64,000 nucleotides of DNA from Oscillospiraceae bacterium (lineage in GTDB: Bacteria; Bacillota; Clostridia; Oscillospirales; Ruminococcaceae): assembly GCA_017473015.1 (NCBI GenBank), contig JAFUNP010000033.1:1-64000 (forward strand). The letters are read 5' to 3'. The position numbers and the translations under genes are program-made. Numbering within the stretch: the first letter of the stretch is position 1; each line of letters starts with the position of its first letter. Of the stretch, positions 24,670 to 32,212 are shown one piece after another. Under the pieces are notes generated by a model. It was not told the origin of the DNA. It saw only the letters and a program-made list of their open reading frames with translations, and ran no database searches.

Positions 24670-26688
24670 ATGCTGCAGAAAGATATACGCTATCTGAAAG
24701 GCGTAGGTGAAAAAAGAGCAGTGATGCTTAACAGGCTGGGCGTGTACACCACCGAAGACCTGCTGTATCTGCTGCCAAGAAGATATGTGGATTATTCCAA
24801 TCCTTATGAAGTGGCCTTTGCACCTTATGATGAGCGGTGCGCCGTAAAAGCCACAGTGCTGCAGACCAACGGCGGAGTGCGAATACGCGGCGGCCGCACC
24901 ATATTCAAGGTGCTGTGTGCCGACGACACCGCCAGACTGGAGCTGACATTCTTCAACAGTGAATACACTGTGCGTCAGCTGGAAGTGGGCAGAGAATATA
25001 TTTTCTGGGGAAAAGTAAGCGGCGGTATGCTGAACAGACAGATGACCACCCCCATATTTATCCCTGCTGATTCACCGTTGACACGCCGTGCTGTCTATCC
25101 ATTGACCGCCGGTCTGTCTGCCAAGGTGGTATCAAATATAATAGCAAATGCTTTTAAGGAAATTGAAACCATACCTGATTTTATGCCGCAGGAAATTCTG
25201 GCAGAAAACAATCTGCCGGACCTGTACACTGCGCTGAAAAACATACATTTTCCACAAAATGACAGACAACTGGCTGATGCTGCACGCCGTCTGGCTTTTG
25301 ATGAGCTGTTCAGCCTGCAGTTGGGGTTGCATCTGCTGAACGGGCAGCAGCGCAGAAAAAGCAATATTAAAATCAAGAGTGTGAATATTGATGATTTTCT
25401 CCACAGTCTGCCTTACTCACCTACAAGAGCTCAGTTTGGTGCCATAAGGGATATTCTGCTGGATTTCAAAGGCGAAACCACCATGAACCGTCTGGTACAA
25501 GGGGATGTGGGCAGCGGTAAAACTCTGGTGGCGGTAAGTGCCATGTACTGCATGGCCAAAAATGGCTGGCAGAGCTGTATGATGGCGCCTACTGAAATAC
25601 TGGCAAACCAGCATTACGCCAATTTGTCAAAAATGCTGGCACCTTTCGGTGTGAAAACCGGGCTGCTGACTGCATCACTGAAAGCAAAAGAGAAAAAAGA
25701 AGTTATCCGGGCATTGCAGGCCGGAGAGATAGATATACTTATCGGCACCCACGCCATACTTTCTGACAAGGTGCAGTTCAAAAATCTGGGACTGGTGGTA
25801 ACTGACGAACAGCACCGTTTCGGTGTAAACCAGCGCAACACTGCCGGCGAAAAGGGTGAAAATCCCCATATTCTGGTAATGAGCGCCACACCTATCCCCC
25901 GCACACTGGCTATGATTATATACGCCGGTATGCAGATAAGTGTAATAAACGAAATGCCCAAAGGCCGCAAGCCCGTACAGACCTTCCTTGTAGGCACAGA
26001 CAAAAGGCGGCGAATGTTCGGCTTTATAAACAAGCACATACAGGCCGGTTATCAGACATACATCGTACTGCCGGCCATAGAGGAAAGCGAAAACATGACC
26101 GACCTGCAGTCGGTGACAAAATACTGCAACGAAGTGGTGAAACCTATGCTGCCACAGGCAAGGGTGGGCATACTCCACGGCAAAATGAAAGCCGCCGAAA
26201 AAGACAGTGTAATGGCGTCATTCAGCGCAGGTGAAATTGATATTCTCTGCTCCACCACTGTAGTTGAAGTAGGTGTTGATGTACCTAACGCTGTGCTGAT
26301 GATAATAGAAAATGCCGAGCGCTACGGATTGAGCGCCCTGCACCAGCTGAGAGGCCGAGTGGGCCGAGGTGATGTGCAAAGCTACTGCATACTGGTCAGT
26401 GACAAGCAGAACACCAATGTACAGGAAAGACTGAAATTCCTGGCGGCCAATCCCGACGGCTTTGCTGTCAGCCAGTATGACCTGGAACATCGAGGTCCCG
26501 GTGACTTTTTCGGTTCCAGACAGCATGGTCTGCCGCTGATGAAAACGGCCAGCCTGTGCAGTGACCTCGAACTGGTCCAGGCCGCCAAAGAGGCATCGGC
26601 ACGGCTGTTGAAAGAAAGCCCCGACCTGACTGCTTATCCGGCTATAAAACAACGCACGGCGAAAATGTTCGAAAGCCTGACATTGTAA
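24670..26688 (+). CDS. recG: ATP-dependent DNA helicase RecG
   Basis: Superfamily 2 helicase that reverses stalled forks and migrates branched DNA. 672 aa, full length. The N-terminal wedge/OB region spans about 1-170 (LLYLLPRRYVDYS). Walker A GDVGSGKT is near residue 278. Other motifs in order: MAPTEILANQH, IGTHAIL, the Walker B box DEQHRFGV near 378, MSATPIPRT, VLPAIEES, TTVVEVGVDVPNA, HQLRGRVGRG. The conserved TRG wedge partner GPGDFFGSRQHGLP lies near the C-terminus. The ATG at 24670 follows GAAAGGATGTGGGATA. It is a lone gene after the hairpin cluster and ends at 26762-26792. Confidence 0.97.
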   Translation: MLQKDIRYLKGVGEKRAVMLNRLGVYTTEDLLYLLPRRYVDYSNPYEVAFAPYDERCAVKATVLQTNGGVRIRGGRTIFKVLCADDTARLELTFFNSEYTVRQLEVGREYIFWGKVSGGMLNRQMTTPIFIPADSPLTRRAVYPLTAGLSAKVVSNIIANAFKEIETIPDFMPQEILAENNLPDLYTALKNIHFPQNDRQLADAARRLAFDELFSLQLGLHLLNGQQRRKSNIKIKSVNIDDFLHSLPYSPTRAQFGAIRDILLDFKGETTMNRLVQGDVGSGKTLVAVSAMYCMAKNGWQSCMMAPTEILANQHYANLSKMLAPFGVKTGLLTASLKAKEKKEVIRALQAGEIDILIGTHAILSDKVQFKNLGLVVTDEQHRFGVNQRNTAGEKGENPHILVMSATPIPRTLAMIIYAGMQISVINEMPKGRKPVQTFLVGTDKRRRMFGFINKHIQAGYQTYIVLPAIEESENMTDLQSVTKYCNEVVKPMLPQARVGILHGKMKAAEKDSVMASFSAGEIDILCSTTVVEVGVDVPNAVLMIIENAERYGLSALHQLRGRVGRGDVQSYCILVSDKQNTNVQERLKFLAANPDGFAVSQYDLEHRGPGDFFGSRQHGLPLMKTASLCSDLELVQAAKEASARLLKESPDLTAYPAIKQRTAKMFESLTL

Positions 26689-26761
26689 CAGGCACAAATG
26701 TAGTCGTTGCGGATACATCGCCGACTATATGTTCTATCGTTGTGTACAATCACAAAAATCA

Positions 26762-26792
26762 CAAAAACAGCCTGTAAAAAGGCTGTTTTTTC
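26762..26792 (+). terminator. Terminator of recG
   Basis: AACAGCCT / AGGCTGTT stem, loop GTAAAA, A tract before and T6 after. Confidence 0.88.
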
Positions 26793-26805
26793 TATGTTTA
26801 ATCAA

Positions 26806-26834
26806 TTGAAATGTATTAAAACATTAAATATAAT
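26806..26834 (+). promoter_or_regulatory. Promoter of the C26 hydrolase gene
   Basis: TTGAAA (26806-26811), 17-base spacer, perfect TATAAT (26829-26834), 32 bases before the start codon. Confidence 0.75.
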
Positions 26835-26866
26835 GAAACCATTATATCTGCAAGGAGGTATTTTCC

Positions 26867-27601
26867 ATGAGAAAACCTGTAATCGCCGTAACATCATCCA
26901 AAAAAGAAATCCCTGACCTGCCATTTGAATACATTCAGTATTCAGCTTCCCATGCCGAGGTGGGTGTACTGATGGAGCGTGGCGCACTTACTGTTATTCC
27001 TCCTTTCCTTTCTGACGAAGATGCTGACCGGTTGATGGCCGGTCTGGACGGTCTGTTTGTAACAGGCGGCGCAGACGTAAACCCTGCGTTGTATGGCGAA
27101 GAAAAACTGCCTGAATGCGGTGATATTGAACCGGACAGAGATGCATCTGACCTTGCCCTTATCAAAGCAGCATTGAAACACAAAAAACCTGTATTGGCAG
27201 TATGCCGTGGCAGTCAGCTGTGCACAGTGCATTTCGGCGGCAGCCTGTATCAGGACCTGCCTACACAGCTGGGTGACAAAATAAAACACACCGACCTGTA
27301 CAACACCACAAAAGAAGACAGCCACACAGTGAATATTGTGCCGGGCACACCGCTGCACAACCTGCTGGGCAAAGATGTGCTGGGCGTAAACAGCACACAT
27401 CACCAGGGCTTCAAAACACTGGGGCCTGACAGCATTCCTATGGCTTATGCACCGGACGGTCTGTGCGAAAGCTGGTACAGTGAAAAAGACGGCACATGGA
27501 TAAGAGTATATCAGTGGCATCCAGAAATGATGGATTTCAATGACAATATGGACAAAATCCTGTGCGACTTTGTAAACGAATGTAAAAATAGAATGAAATA
27601 A
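26867..27601 (+). CDS. Class I glutamine amidotransferase-like hydrolase (peptidase C26, PuuD-like)
   Basis: 244-residue cytoplasmic hydrolase of the gamma-glutamyl hydrolase/PuuD group, which splits gamma-glutamyl amide bonds (gamma-glutamyl-GABA in PuuD). The triad is intact: nucleophile Cys113 in PVLAVCRGSQ, His218 and Glu220 in YQWHPEMM. GLFVTGGADVNPALYGEE (63-80) and the SxHHQ block (NSTHHQGFK) are typical of the PuuD subgroup. Strong AAGGAGG site before the ATG, own promoter and terminator. No putrescine-pathway genes are nearby, so the natural gamma-glutamyl substrate is unknown. Confidence 0.88.
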   Translation: MRKPVIAVTSSKKEIPDLPFEYIQYSASHAEVGVLMERGALTVIPPFLSDEDADRLMAGLDGLFVTGGADVNPALYGEEKLPECGDIEPDRDASDLALIKAALKHKKPVLAVCRGSQLCTVHFGGSLYQDLPTQLGDKIKHTDLYNTTKEDSHTVNIVPGTPLHNLLGKDVLGVNSTHHQGFKTLGPDSIPMAYAPDGLCESWYSEKDGTWIRVYQWHPEMMDFNDNMDKILCDFVNECKNRMK

Positions 27602-27606
27602 AATAT

Positions 27607-27645
27607 AGCAGCCAGGCTACAGATGCAGTCTGGCTGTTGTTTTGA
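27607..27645 (+). terminator. Terminator after the C26 hydrolase
   Basis: CAGCCAG (27609-27615) pairs with CTGGCTG (27630-27636), followed by TTGTTTTGATTT. The downstream spacer has a degenerate GGCTCCCCCTGTGTAAGG, reminiscent of the hairpin at 45567. Confidence 0.7.
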
Positions 27646-27723
27646 TTTATGTTTTATGACACAAAAGGCTCCCCCTGTGTAAGGAGATCCTTTCTGTTCG
27701 ACCTATTGAAATTTTGTTAACTG

Positions 27724-28119
27724 TTAGCCGCAATTATGTGTATTCATTTCAAACCAATTTATCAGTTCACCGCATTTAGGGCATGTATGTTCTGCTATTT
27801 TCTCAACAATCCATTTAGAAACGCCCACTTCTTTCATACGCAAAGAGTCTGGAATTACATTGGCATGATTGCAAATACCATTTATAACAGGCTTTGTACT
27901 GAACTCCTTCAGCTTTTCACAAGGAAACTCATCACATTCATAGCATCGGGTAACATTATGGCTTACAGCACAGTCAAGAAATCCATGGTCTGCACAGTTT
28001 TTACAGCAATCACGAACATAGTCAGAAAAGCAACCATGACAAATGTCAGGAAAGGCAGGACACGCCCCACAAAACAGACCACATATTGAGGCACATTCTT
28101 CGTTAGGTATTCTCTTCAT
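27724..28119 (-). CDS. DUF3795 cysteine-rich protein
   Basis: 131-residue cytoplasmic protein with about 17 cysteines in CxxC-like groupings: SICGLFCGACPAFPDICHGC near the N-terminus, CCKNCADHGFLDC, RCYECDEFPC, and a final CPKCGELINWF. The arrangement is that of DUF3795, presumed metal- or cluster-binding and of unknown role, common in anaerobes. The ATG at 28119 follows AAGGAGATTATTCT. It stands alone between spacers. The C-terminal CPKCG pair looks like a zinc ribbon half. Confidence 0.82.
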   Translation of the reverse strand: MKRIPNEECASICGLFCGACPAFPDICHGCFSDYVRDCCKNCADHGFLDCAVSHNVTRCYECDEFPCEKLKEFSTKPVINGICNHANVIPDSLRMKEVGVSKWIVEKIAEHTCPKCGELINWFEMNTHNCG

Positions 28120-28256
28120 AGAATAATCTCCTTGTCAAATTTTCTTAATTGTATTGTATCAAATAAATATAAAAAATTCTATATATCAATCTGTCAGATA
28201 AATTCAAATTTTTCCAACTGATTATATCCTATCATATAAAATCTGTATATACAACA

Positions 28257-28288
28257 ACAGCCACAGCAATTTCAACTGCTGTGGCTGT
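28257..28288 (-). terminator. Terminator of the chromate-transporter pair
   Basis: ACAGCCACAGCA pairs with TGCTGTGGCTGT around an eight-base loop; the minus strand continues TTGTTGTAT. Confidence 0.75.
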
Positions 28289-28299
28289 ACTTATTTTGA

Positions 28300-28863
28300 T
28301 TAAAACATCACTATTCCCAGTACTGCAGACAGGGCGAGGAAGATTACAGGATGTAATTTTTTGAATTTCTTTACATTCTGTAATGCTACTACAGTTGCAA
28401 AAATCAGGCAGGCACGGATATTCACTGCACCAGCAAGGTTTGCCAGAGTTGCGCCTTCGTACAGCAGAGTTACCTTTGCAATGCCTATAAGGGCAGACAT
28501 AATCAAGGCCAGCACACAGGGGCGCAGACCGTAAAAGGCCCGGTCGATATATTTATTTCCGCGGAAAGCAGTGATAAATTTGGCCACTATAGTCATCAGA
28601 ACAATAGCCGGAAAAACCAAGCCCATAGTAGCGCACACACCACCCAGATAACCGGCAGTGTTGTAGCCCGCATAAGTGGCAATATTTACTGCGATAGGGC
28701 CGGGAGTACTTTCGCTGACGGCGATAAAGTCAGTCAGCTGTGCAAGGGTAAACCAGCCTGTTTCCACCGCCATGTCCTGCAGGAAAGGTATAGATGCCAT
28801 ACCGCCGCCGAAAGTGAAAACCGCCACTTTTGCAAATTCATAAAAAAGGCTGAAATAAATCAT
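28300..28863 (-). CDS. Chromate transporter (ChrA half-protein, second subunit)
   Basis: 187-residue membrane protein of the CHR family, short-chain type: one half of the duplicated ChrA, encoded separately. The motif FTFGGGMASIPFLQDM (about 17-32) and SESTPGPIAVNIATYAGY are the CHR hallmarks. It overlaps the preceding partner gene by four bases (ATGA), so the two are translationally coupled and probably form a heterodimer. Proven members export chromate in proton symport. In gut-type anaerobes the physiological substrate is not known. Confidence 0.9.
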   Translation of the reverse strand: MIYFSLFYEFAKVAVFTFGGGMASIPFLQDMAVETGWFTLAQLTDFIAVSESTPGPIAVNIATYAGYNTAGYLGGVCATMGLVFPAIVLMTIVAKFITAFRGNKYIDRAFYGLRPCVLALIMSALIGIAKVTLLYEGATLANLAGAVNIRACLIFATVVALQNVKKFKKLHPVIFLALSAVLGIVMF

Positions 28864-29420
28864 TTTTCACCCTCCTTTTTCGCTGATGGTGCAAAGCATT
28901 TTGTACCAATGCCCACCACTGCACCTGCTATAACGGGCAACACAGGGCTTACATCCACAAAGGTGAGTGCAGCCAGAGCCACCAGAAAAACCACCATTGT
29001 GAGACTGTCCACCACATTTTTCTTTGACAGGTTCAGCACTGTTTTCAGGATAAGGGCACACACACCTGCCCTGATACCCATAAGAGCAGATGCCACCATC
29101 GGTACAGACATAAAGTTATTCAACACACTGGCAATAACCAGGATAACTATTATGGACGGTACCACAACGCCAAGTGCTGCCACAATACCGCCAATTACAC
29201 CGGCAATATGATTACCGCACAGCACACTTGTGTTTATGGCGATAATGCCGGGCGCACACTGGGCCAGTGCGTAATAGTCAGAAATTTCTTCTTTTGTCAG
29301 CCACTGATGACTGTCATTTATCATTTCTCTTTCCAGTATGGGCAGCATAGCCAGGCCGCCGCCAAAGGTAAGGCCGCCTACGCGGAAAAAAGCTAAAAAT
29401 ATATCAAGATATTTTTTCAT
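28860..29420 (-). CDS. Chromate transporter (ChrA half-protein, first subunit)
   Basis: 186-residue partner of the protein at 28300-28863, with the same family signatures in its own version: GGLTFGGGLAMLPILEREM (about 14-32) and AQCAPGIIAINTSVLCG. Six hydrophobic segments are expected. The two halves have diverged strongly, as usual in paired short-chain CHR genes. The ATG at 29420 follows AAGAAGGTTATGAC; the Shine-Dalgarno site is modest. First gene of the pair. Confidence 0.9.
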   Translation of the reverse strand: MKKYLDIFLAFFRVGGLTFGGGLAMLPILEREMINDSHQWLTKEEISDYYALAQCAPGIIAINTSVLCGNHIAGVIGGIVAALGVVVPSIIVILVIASVLNNFMSVPMVASALMGIRAGVCALILKTVLNLSKKNVVDSLTMVVFLVALAALTFVDVSPVLPVIAGAVVGIGTKCFAPSAKKEGEK

Positions 29421-29484
29421 GTCATAACCTTCTTTTGTTGTTTTTCCAATGTAAACTATAATATCACTAAATGATATAAAAGTA

Positions 29485-29517
29485 AAACAAAAAGCAGTAT
29501 CGTTATGATACCGCTTT
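29485..29517 (-). terminator. Terminator after the TSUP gene
   Basis: Minus-strand AGCGGTATC, loop, GATACTGCT, then T5; just past the stop at 29521. Confidence 0.82.
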
Positions 29518-29520
29518 CAG

Positions 29521-30303
29521 TTATCCCATTGCATAAGTCCATGCATTATAGCAGCTGATAAGTATGATAAACACCATCAGCAGTATAAACAGTTTGTCCA
29601 CTGCTCTGTTATCCATTTTCTTTGTCAGTTTTCTGCCCACTATGCCGCCACATACGCCGCCTGCCATCATCAGCAGCAGAGCTGTAAGGTCATATTCCGG
29701 CACACCGGAAATTACAGTAGAAACCACACTGGCCAGCTGGCTGAACAGAATGATATACAGACTGTTGGCAGCCGCTGTTTTGGTTGGCATGCTGAAAAAG
29801 TAGTACAGCACTACCAGGTTAATAGGACCGCCGCCGATACCCAGAAAGCTGGAAACCACCCCAAGAACAAGGCCAATCAGACCACAGGCCGGCGGAGCTG
29901 TCACACTGTGTGTGATTATTTTTTCTTTCTTTATCGTATATATTAATGTAGCAGTGGTGATTATCGCAAGGGAAACCGACTGTACAGCACCCACCAGGCC
30001 TCCGTTTGCAAACAGCCGGCGAACAAAATTGAACAGCCTTTTACCGGCCACGCCTCCCACAGCTGCACCGATGGCAAGAGGTGTAACTGTTTTCATCTCC
30101 ACTGTCTTTTCTTTTGACAAAAGGGATTTGCCCACAGAATATGTAGTCATCGCCAGCACTGTACAGCCCGACATAAAGCTTATCTGTGAAGCACTGCCGA
30201 ACTGGATAAAATCCAGCACCGGCTTGATGATAACGCCGCCGCCCATGCCGCAGATAGCACCTACTATACAGGCAGTAAAGCTGATAAAAAATGCAATAAC
30301 CAT
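29521..30303 (-). CDS. TauE/SafE (TSUP) family permease
   Basis: 260-residue membrane protein of the TSUP family, which moves sulfite, sulfoacetate or other sulfur- and carbon-containing anions. The two internally repeated glycine motifs are visible: AICGMGGGVIIKPVLDF near the N-terminus and SSFLGIGGGPINLVVLY at mid-length. About eight helices. The ATG at 30303 was chosen with GGGGG upstream; the upstream in-frame GTG at 30324 has no site. Single-gene unit between terminators. Substrate not deducible. Confidence 0.88.
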   Translation of the reverse strand: MVIAFFISFTACIVGAICGMGGGVIIKPVLDFIQFGSASQISFMSGCTVLAMTTYSVGKSLLSKEKTVEMKTVTPLAIGAAVGGVAGKRLFNFVRRLFANGGLVGAVQSVSLAIITTATLIYTIKKEKIITHSVTAPPACGLIGLVLGVVSSFLGIGGGPINLVVLYYFFSMPTKTAAANSLYIILFSQLASVVSTVISGVPEYDLTALLLMMAGGVCGGIVGRKLTKKMDNRAVDKLFILLMVFIILISCYNAWTYAMG

Positions 30304-30360
30304 ATACCTGACCCCCTTCGTCACATTTTAAATTATAAGTGTACACAACATTTCAGTCAA

Positions 30361-30386
30361 TAAAAAAGCGGAGTTTTCACTCCGCT
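30361..30386 (-). terminator. Terminator after the YczE-like gene
   Basis: AGCGGAGT, loop TTTC, ACTCCGCT, with T6 on the minus strand. Confidence 0.85.
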
Positions 30387-30401
30387 GTCTATGTAAAAAA
30401 A

Positions 30402-31016
30402 TTATTTATTAGCCCATACTGCTACTGTTTTTACAAAGAATGGTGACATCAGGTCGATAAGCTTGCCGTTGAGCACCAGACCCAGAATTGTGGCATAGCC
30501 CCAAACACCGCCTGTGAGAATACCGATAGCTACATAGATAGCATACAGGATGTAACAGCCGAAGGAGTATGGTTTGTTTGCCATATCGGAAATCATCAGA
30601 ATAACGTTATCTGTGATAGATGCGCCGAAGTCTATGGACAGGTAGAAAGCAACACCGATGCTGATGATAACACAGCCTACAACAGGGTAAATGTAGTTAT
30701 TGATAAACACAGGTGCGTTTACAGCATTCAGCAGTACACACACAGGGTCAATTGTCCAGCCAATGGCAAAAACAGTGATTACTGTAGACAATGCCAGTCT
30801 TTTACGGTAGAAAATCAGCAGCAGTACAAAGAGAACAGCGCTTACAATATTTGTCATTGTGCCGAAAGGAATGCCTGACAGTCTGCTGAAACCGCTAACC
30901 ATAACACCCATAGGGTCGTTACCCATACCGCTTGTTACCAGAAATGCACAGCCGATACCAATAATAATCTGACCGATTGTAACAATCAGATATTTTTTTA
31001 ATTTAACCATATCCAT
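30402..31016 (-). CDS. YczE/YitT-like integral membrane protein
   Basis: 204-residue protein with five or six hydrophobic segments and almost no soluble parts. The N-terminal GIGCAFLVTSGMGNDPMGVM and the central IGVAFYLSIDFGASITDN repeat the same pattern (a helix, then a small-residue and Asp turn), as in YczE and the related DUF161 half of YitT. Function of the family is unknown. Start ATG at 31016 after GTGAGGTAATAAC. Monocistronic. Confidence 0.75.
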   Translation of the reverse strand: MDMVKLKKYLIVTIGQIIIGIGCAFLVTSGMGNDPMGVMVSGFSRLSGIPFGTMTNIVSAVLFVLLLIFYRKRLALSTVITVFAIGWTIDPVCVLLNAVNAPVFINNYIYPVVGCVIISIGVAFYLSIDFGASITDNVILMISDMANKPYSFGCYILYAIYVAIGILTGGVWGYATILGLVLNGKLIDLMSPFFVKTVAVWANK

Positions 31017-31162
31017 CGTTATTACCTCACTTTTTTCTTATATATTTGTTCGTAGAATTGCCTTTTTAAATAAATGTGGCACATAAAATACCAAATTATA
31101 GTTTACTATAATAATTTTGATTAGTCAATTGGAATATTTTTTCAAAAACACAAAATTTTCAT

Positions 31163-31190
31163 TTGTATAGCAGTAAAAAAGTGGTATACT
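31163..31190 (+). promoter_or_regulatory. Promoter of the small acidic membrane protein
   Basis: TTGTAT (31163-31168), 16-base spacer, TATACT (31185-31190). The rest of 31017-31268 is AT-rich spacer. Confidence 0.5.
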
Positions 31191-31268
31191 ATATGTATAC
31201 TGAATTTGTTTTACAAAGAATGTTGTATAAAAGAAAATAATTCAAATATAATAAAGGAGAATATTAGT

Positions 31269-31541
31269 ATGAAACGCTTTATTTCAGGCTTAGTTGCTCT
31301 GGCTGCTGCAGGTGCTGCAGTAGGTGCTGCCGGCTACTATCTGTACAAGAAAAACCAGAAACCGGATGAAGGTGAAGAACTGCTGTACACAGAAGAAATG
31401 GGTGATGAATTCATCATCGTAGAAGATGAAGACCCACTGACAGAAGTTGCTGAAACAGTAACAGAAGCAGCTGAAGAAATTGCAGACACAGTTGCAGAAG
31501 TATACGAAGAAGTAAAAGAAACCATCGAAGAAATGGAATAA
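31269..31541 (+). CDS. Small single-pass membrane protein with acidic tail
   Basis: 90 residues. An N-terminal Ala/Gly-rich membrane helix (MKRFISGLVALAAAGAAVG onward, ending YYLYKK) is followed by a very acidic segment (DEGEELLYTEEMGDEF) and a C-terminal amphipathic helix built from repeated xVAETV/EEIADTV units ending EEME. Layout resembles YtxH-type proteins of Firmicutes, but I cannot assign it firmly. The ATG at 31269 follows AAAGGAGAATATTAGT; in-frame starts upstream lack a site. No function is proposed. Own promoter, hairpin after the stop. Confidence 0.75.
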   Translation: MKRFISGLVALAAAGAAVGAAGYYLYKKNQKPDEGEELLYTEEMGDEFIIVEDEDPLTEVAETVTEAAEEIADTVAEVYEEVKETIEEME

Positions 31542-31553
31542 TTTTTGCTATGC

Positions 31554-31587
31554 TCAGGGAGGGCACTCCCCTCCCTGAAAAATTTTA
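31554..31587 (+). terminator. Terminator after the small acidic protein
   Basis: TCAGGGAGGG (31554-31563) pairs with CCCTCCCTGA (31569-31578); the T4 follows after A5, so efficiency is uncertain. Confidence 0.65.
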
Positions 31588-31607
31588 AAATTTCACAAAA
31601 ATAAGTG

Positions 31608-31636
31608 TTGACAACGGTATGCACCTGTGCTATAAT
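31608..31636 (+). promoter_or_regulatory. Consensus promoter of the initiator tRNA
   Basis: Perfect TTGACA (31608-31613), 17-base spacer, perfect TATAAT (31631-31636), 24 bases before the mature tRNA. Confidence 0.9.
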
Positions 31637-31660
31637 AATCGTACTGTAAAAATTAAATAT

Positions 31661-31737
<77 letters not shown>

Positions 31738-31738
31738 C

Positions 31739-31775
31739 AAAAGTCTTGACTATCCCAGTAGTTAAGGCTTTTTTC
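31739..31775 (+). terminator. Terminator of tRNA-fMet (element-borne copy)
   Basis: AAAGTCTTGACTA pairs with TAGTTAAGGCTTT with two G-U pairs, then T6. It is homologous to the terminator after the right repeat (33946-33985). From here to the next promoter (31776-31959) I see no gene, only the end motif at 31849-31864. Confidence 0.8.
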
Positions 31776-31848
31776 TTTTGTATGATAAAGCAAAAAACCA
31801 GATTTTTTTAAAATCTGGGGGTTCATTATTTGCGGTAAAAAATTAGTA

Positions 31849-31864
31849 GGCAAAAAATGGGCAA
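31849..31864 (+). repeat. Left end motif of the island
   Basis: GGCAAAAAATGGGCAA; 15 of 16 bases match 33776-33791 at the other end, same orientation. Possible recombinase arm-binding site. Confidence 0.5.
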
Positions 31865-31959
31865 AGCTTTTAAATATTGAAAATTGGTGAAAGTGCGATT
31901 GCTTTTCCAGCAGGTTATCAACTAGGGCTGTCAGGGGCTTATATGTGTTATTCTGCAGC

Positions 31960-31988
31960 TTGAACAAATCACAAAGATATGTTATATT
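31960..31988 (+). promoter_or_regulatory. Promoter of the ABC-F transcript
   Basis: TTGAAC (31960-31965), 17-base spacer, TATATT (31983-31988). It gives a leader of about 205 bases before the ABC-F start, long enough for the attenuator. Just after it, GGAG precedes the minimal frame ATG-AGA-TAG (32020-32028), a possible two-codon upstream ORF. Confidence 0.7.
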
Positions 31989-32077
31989 GAAGACAGTAAA
32001 AAATGAATGGAGTGGAAAGATGAGATAGTTTCTTGTGTTACAAACCAATTTAACAGATAAGGCATAGTCATTTTTAT

Positions 32078-32212
32078 ATGGCTTGTTTTACTGTGGTTAA
32101 AAAGCAAGAAAATATCCCGCTCTGTATAATTTATAAGGACGTATTGTATCCACAGACTGCAGGAGTTGTTTTCTTGCAGTCTGATTTTTGGGAGGAAACT
32201 ATATGTCTTTGA
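32078..32212 (+). CDS. Possible leader ORF (44 codons) overlapping the ABC-F start
   Basis: Frame begins MACFTVVKKQENIPLCIIYK and runs through the attenuator hairpin, ending in a TGA ten bases inside the ABC-F coding region. The N-terminal pattern M-x-C...KQ resembles leader peptides seen before tet(M)-type resistance genes, as far as I recall them. The ribosome site is weak (AAGG about 15 bases upstream), so translation is uncertain. If translated, a slow or stalled ribosome over its first codons would occupy one arm of the hairpin at 32082-32108. Confidence 0.4.
   Translation: MACFTVVKKQENIPLCIIYKDVLYPQTAGVVFLQSDFWEETICL
32082..32189 (+). promoter_or_regulatory. Transcription attenuator upstream of the ABC-F gene
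   Basis: An intrinsic terminator sits immediately before the ribosome site: CAGACTGCA (32153-32161) pairs with TGCAGTCTG (32175-32183), followed by ATTTTTG. Competing pairings are visible. GCAAGAAAA (32104-32112) is a perfect complement of TTTTCTTGC (32169-32177). CTGTGG (32091-32096) is a complement of CCACAG (32150-32155). Each invades the terminator by three bases. CTTGTTTT (32082-32089) can instead pair with AAAA-CAAG (32100-32108). This matches ribosome-mediated attenuation known for ABC-F and Tet resistance genes; antibiotic induction is inferred. Confidence 0.72.
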
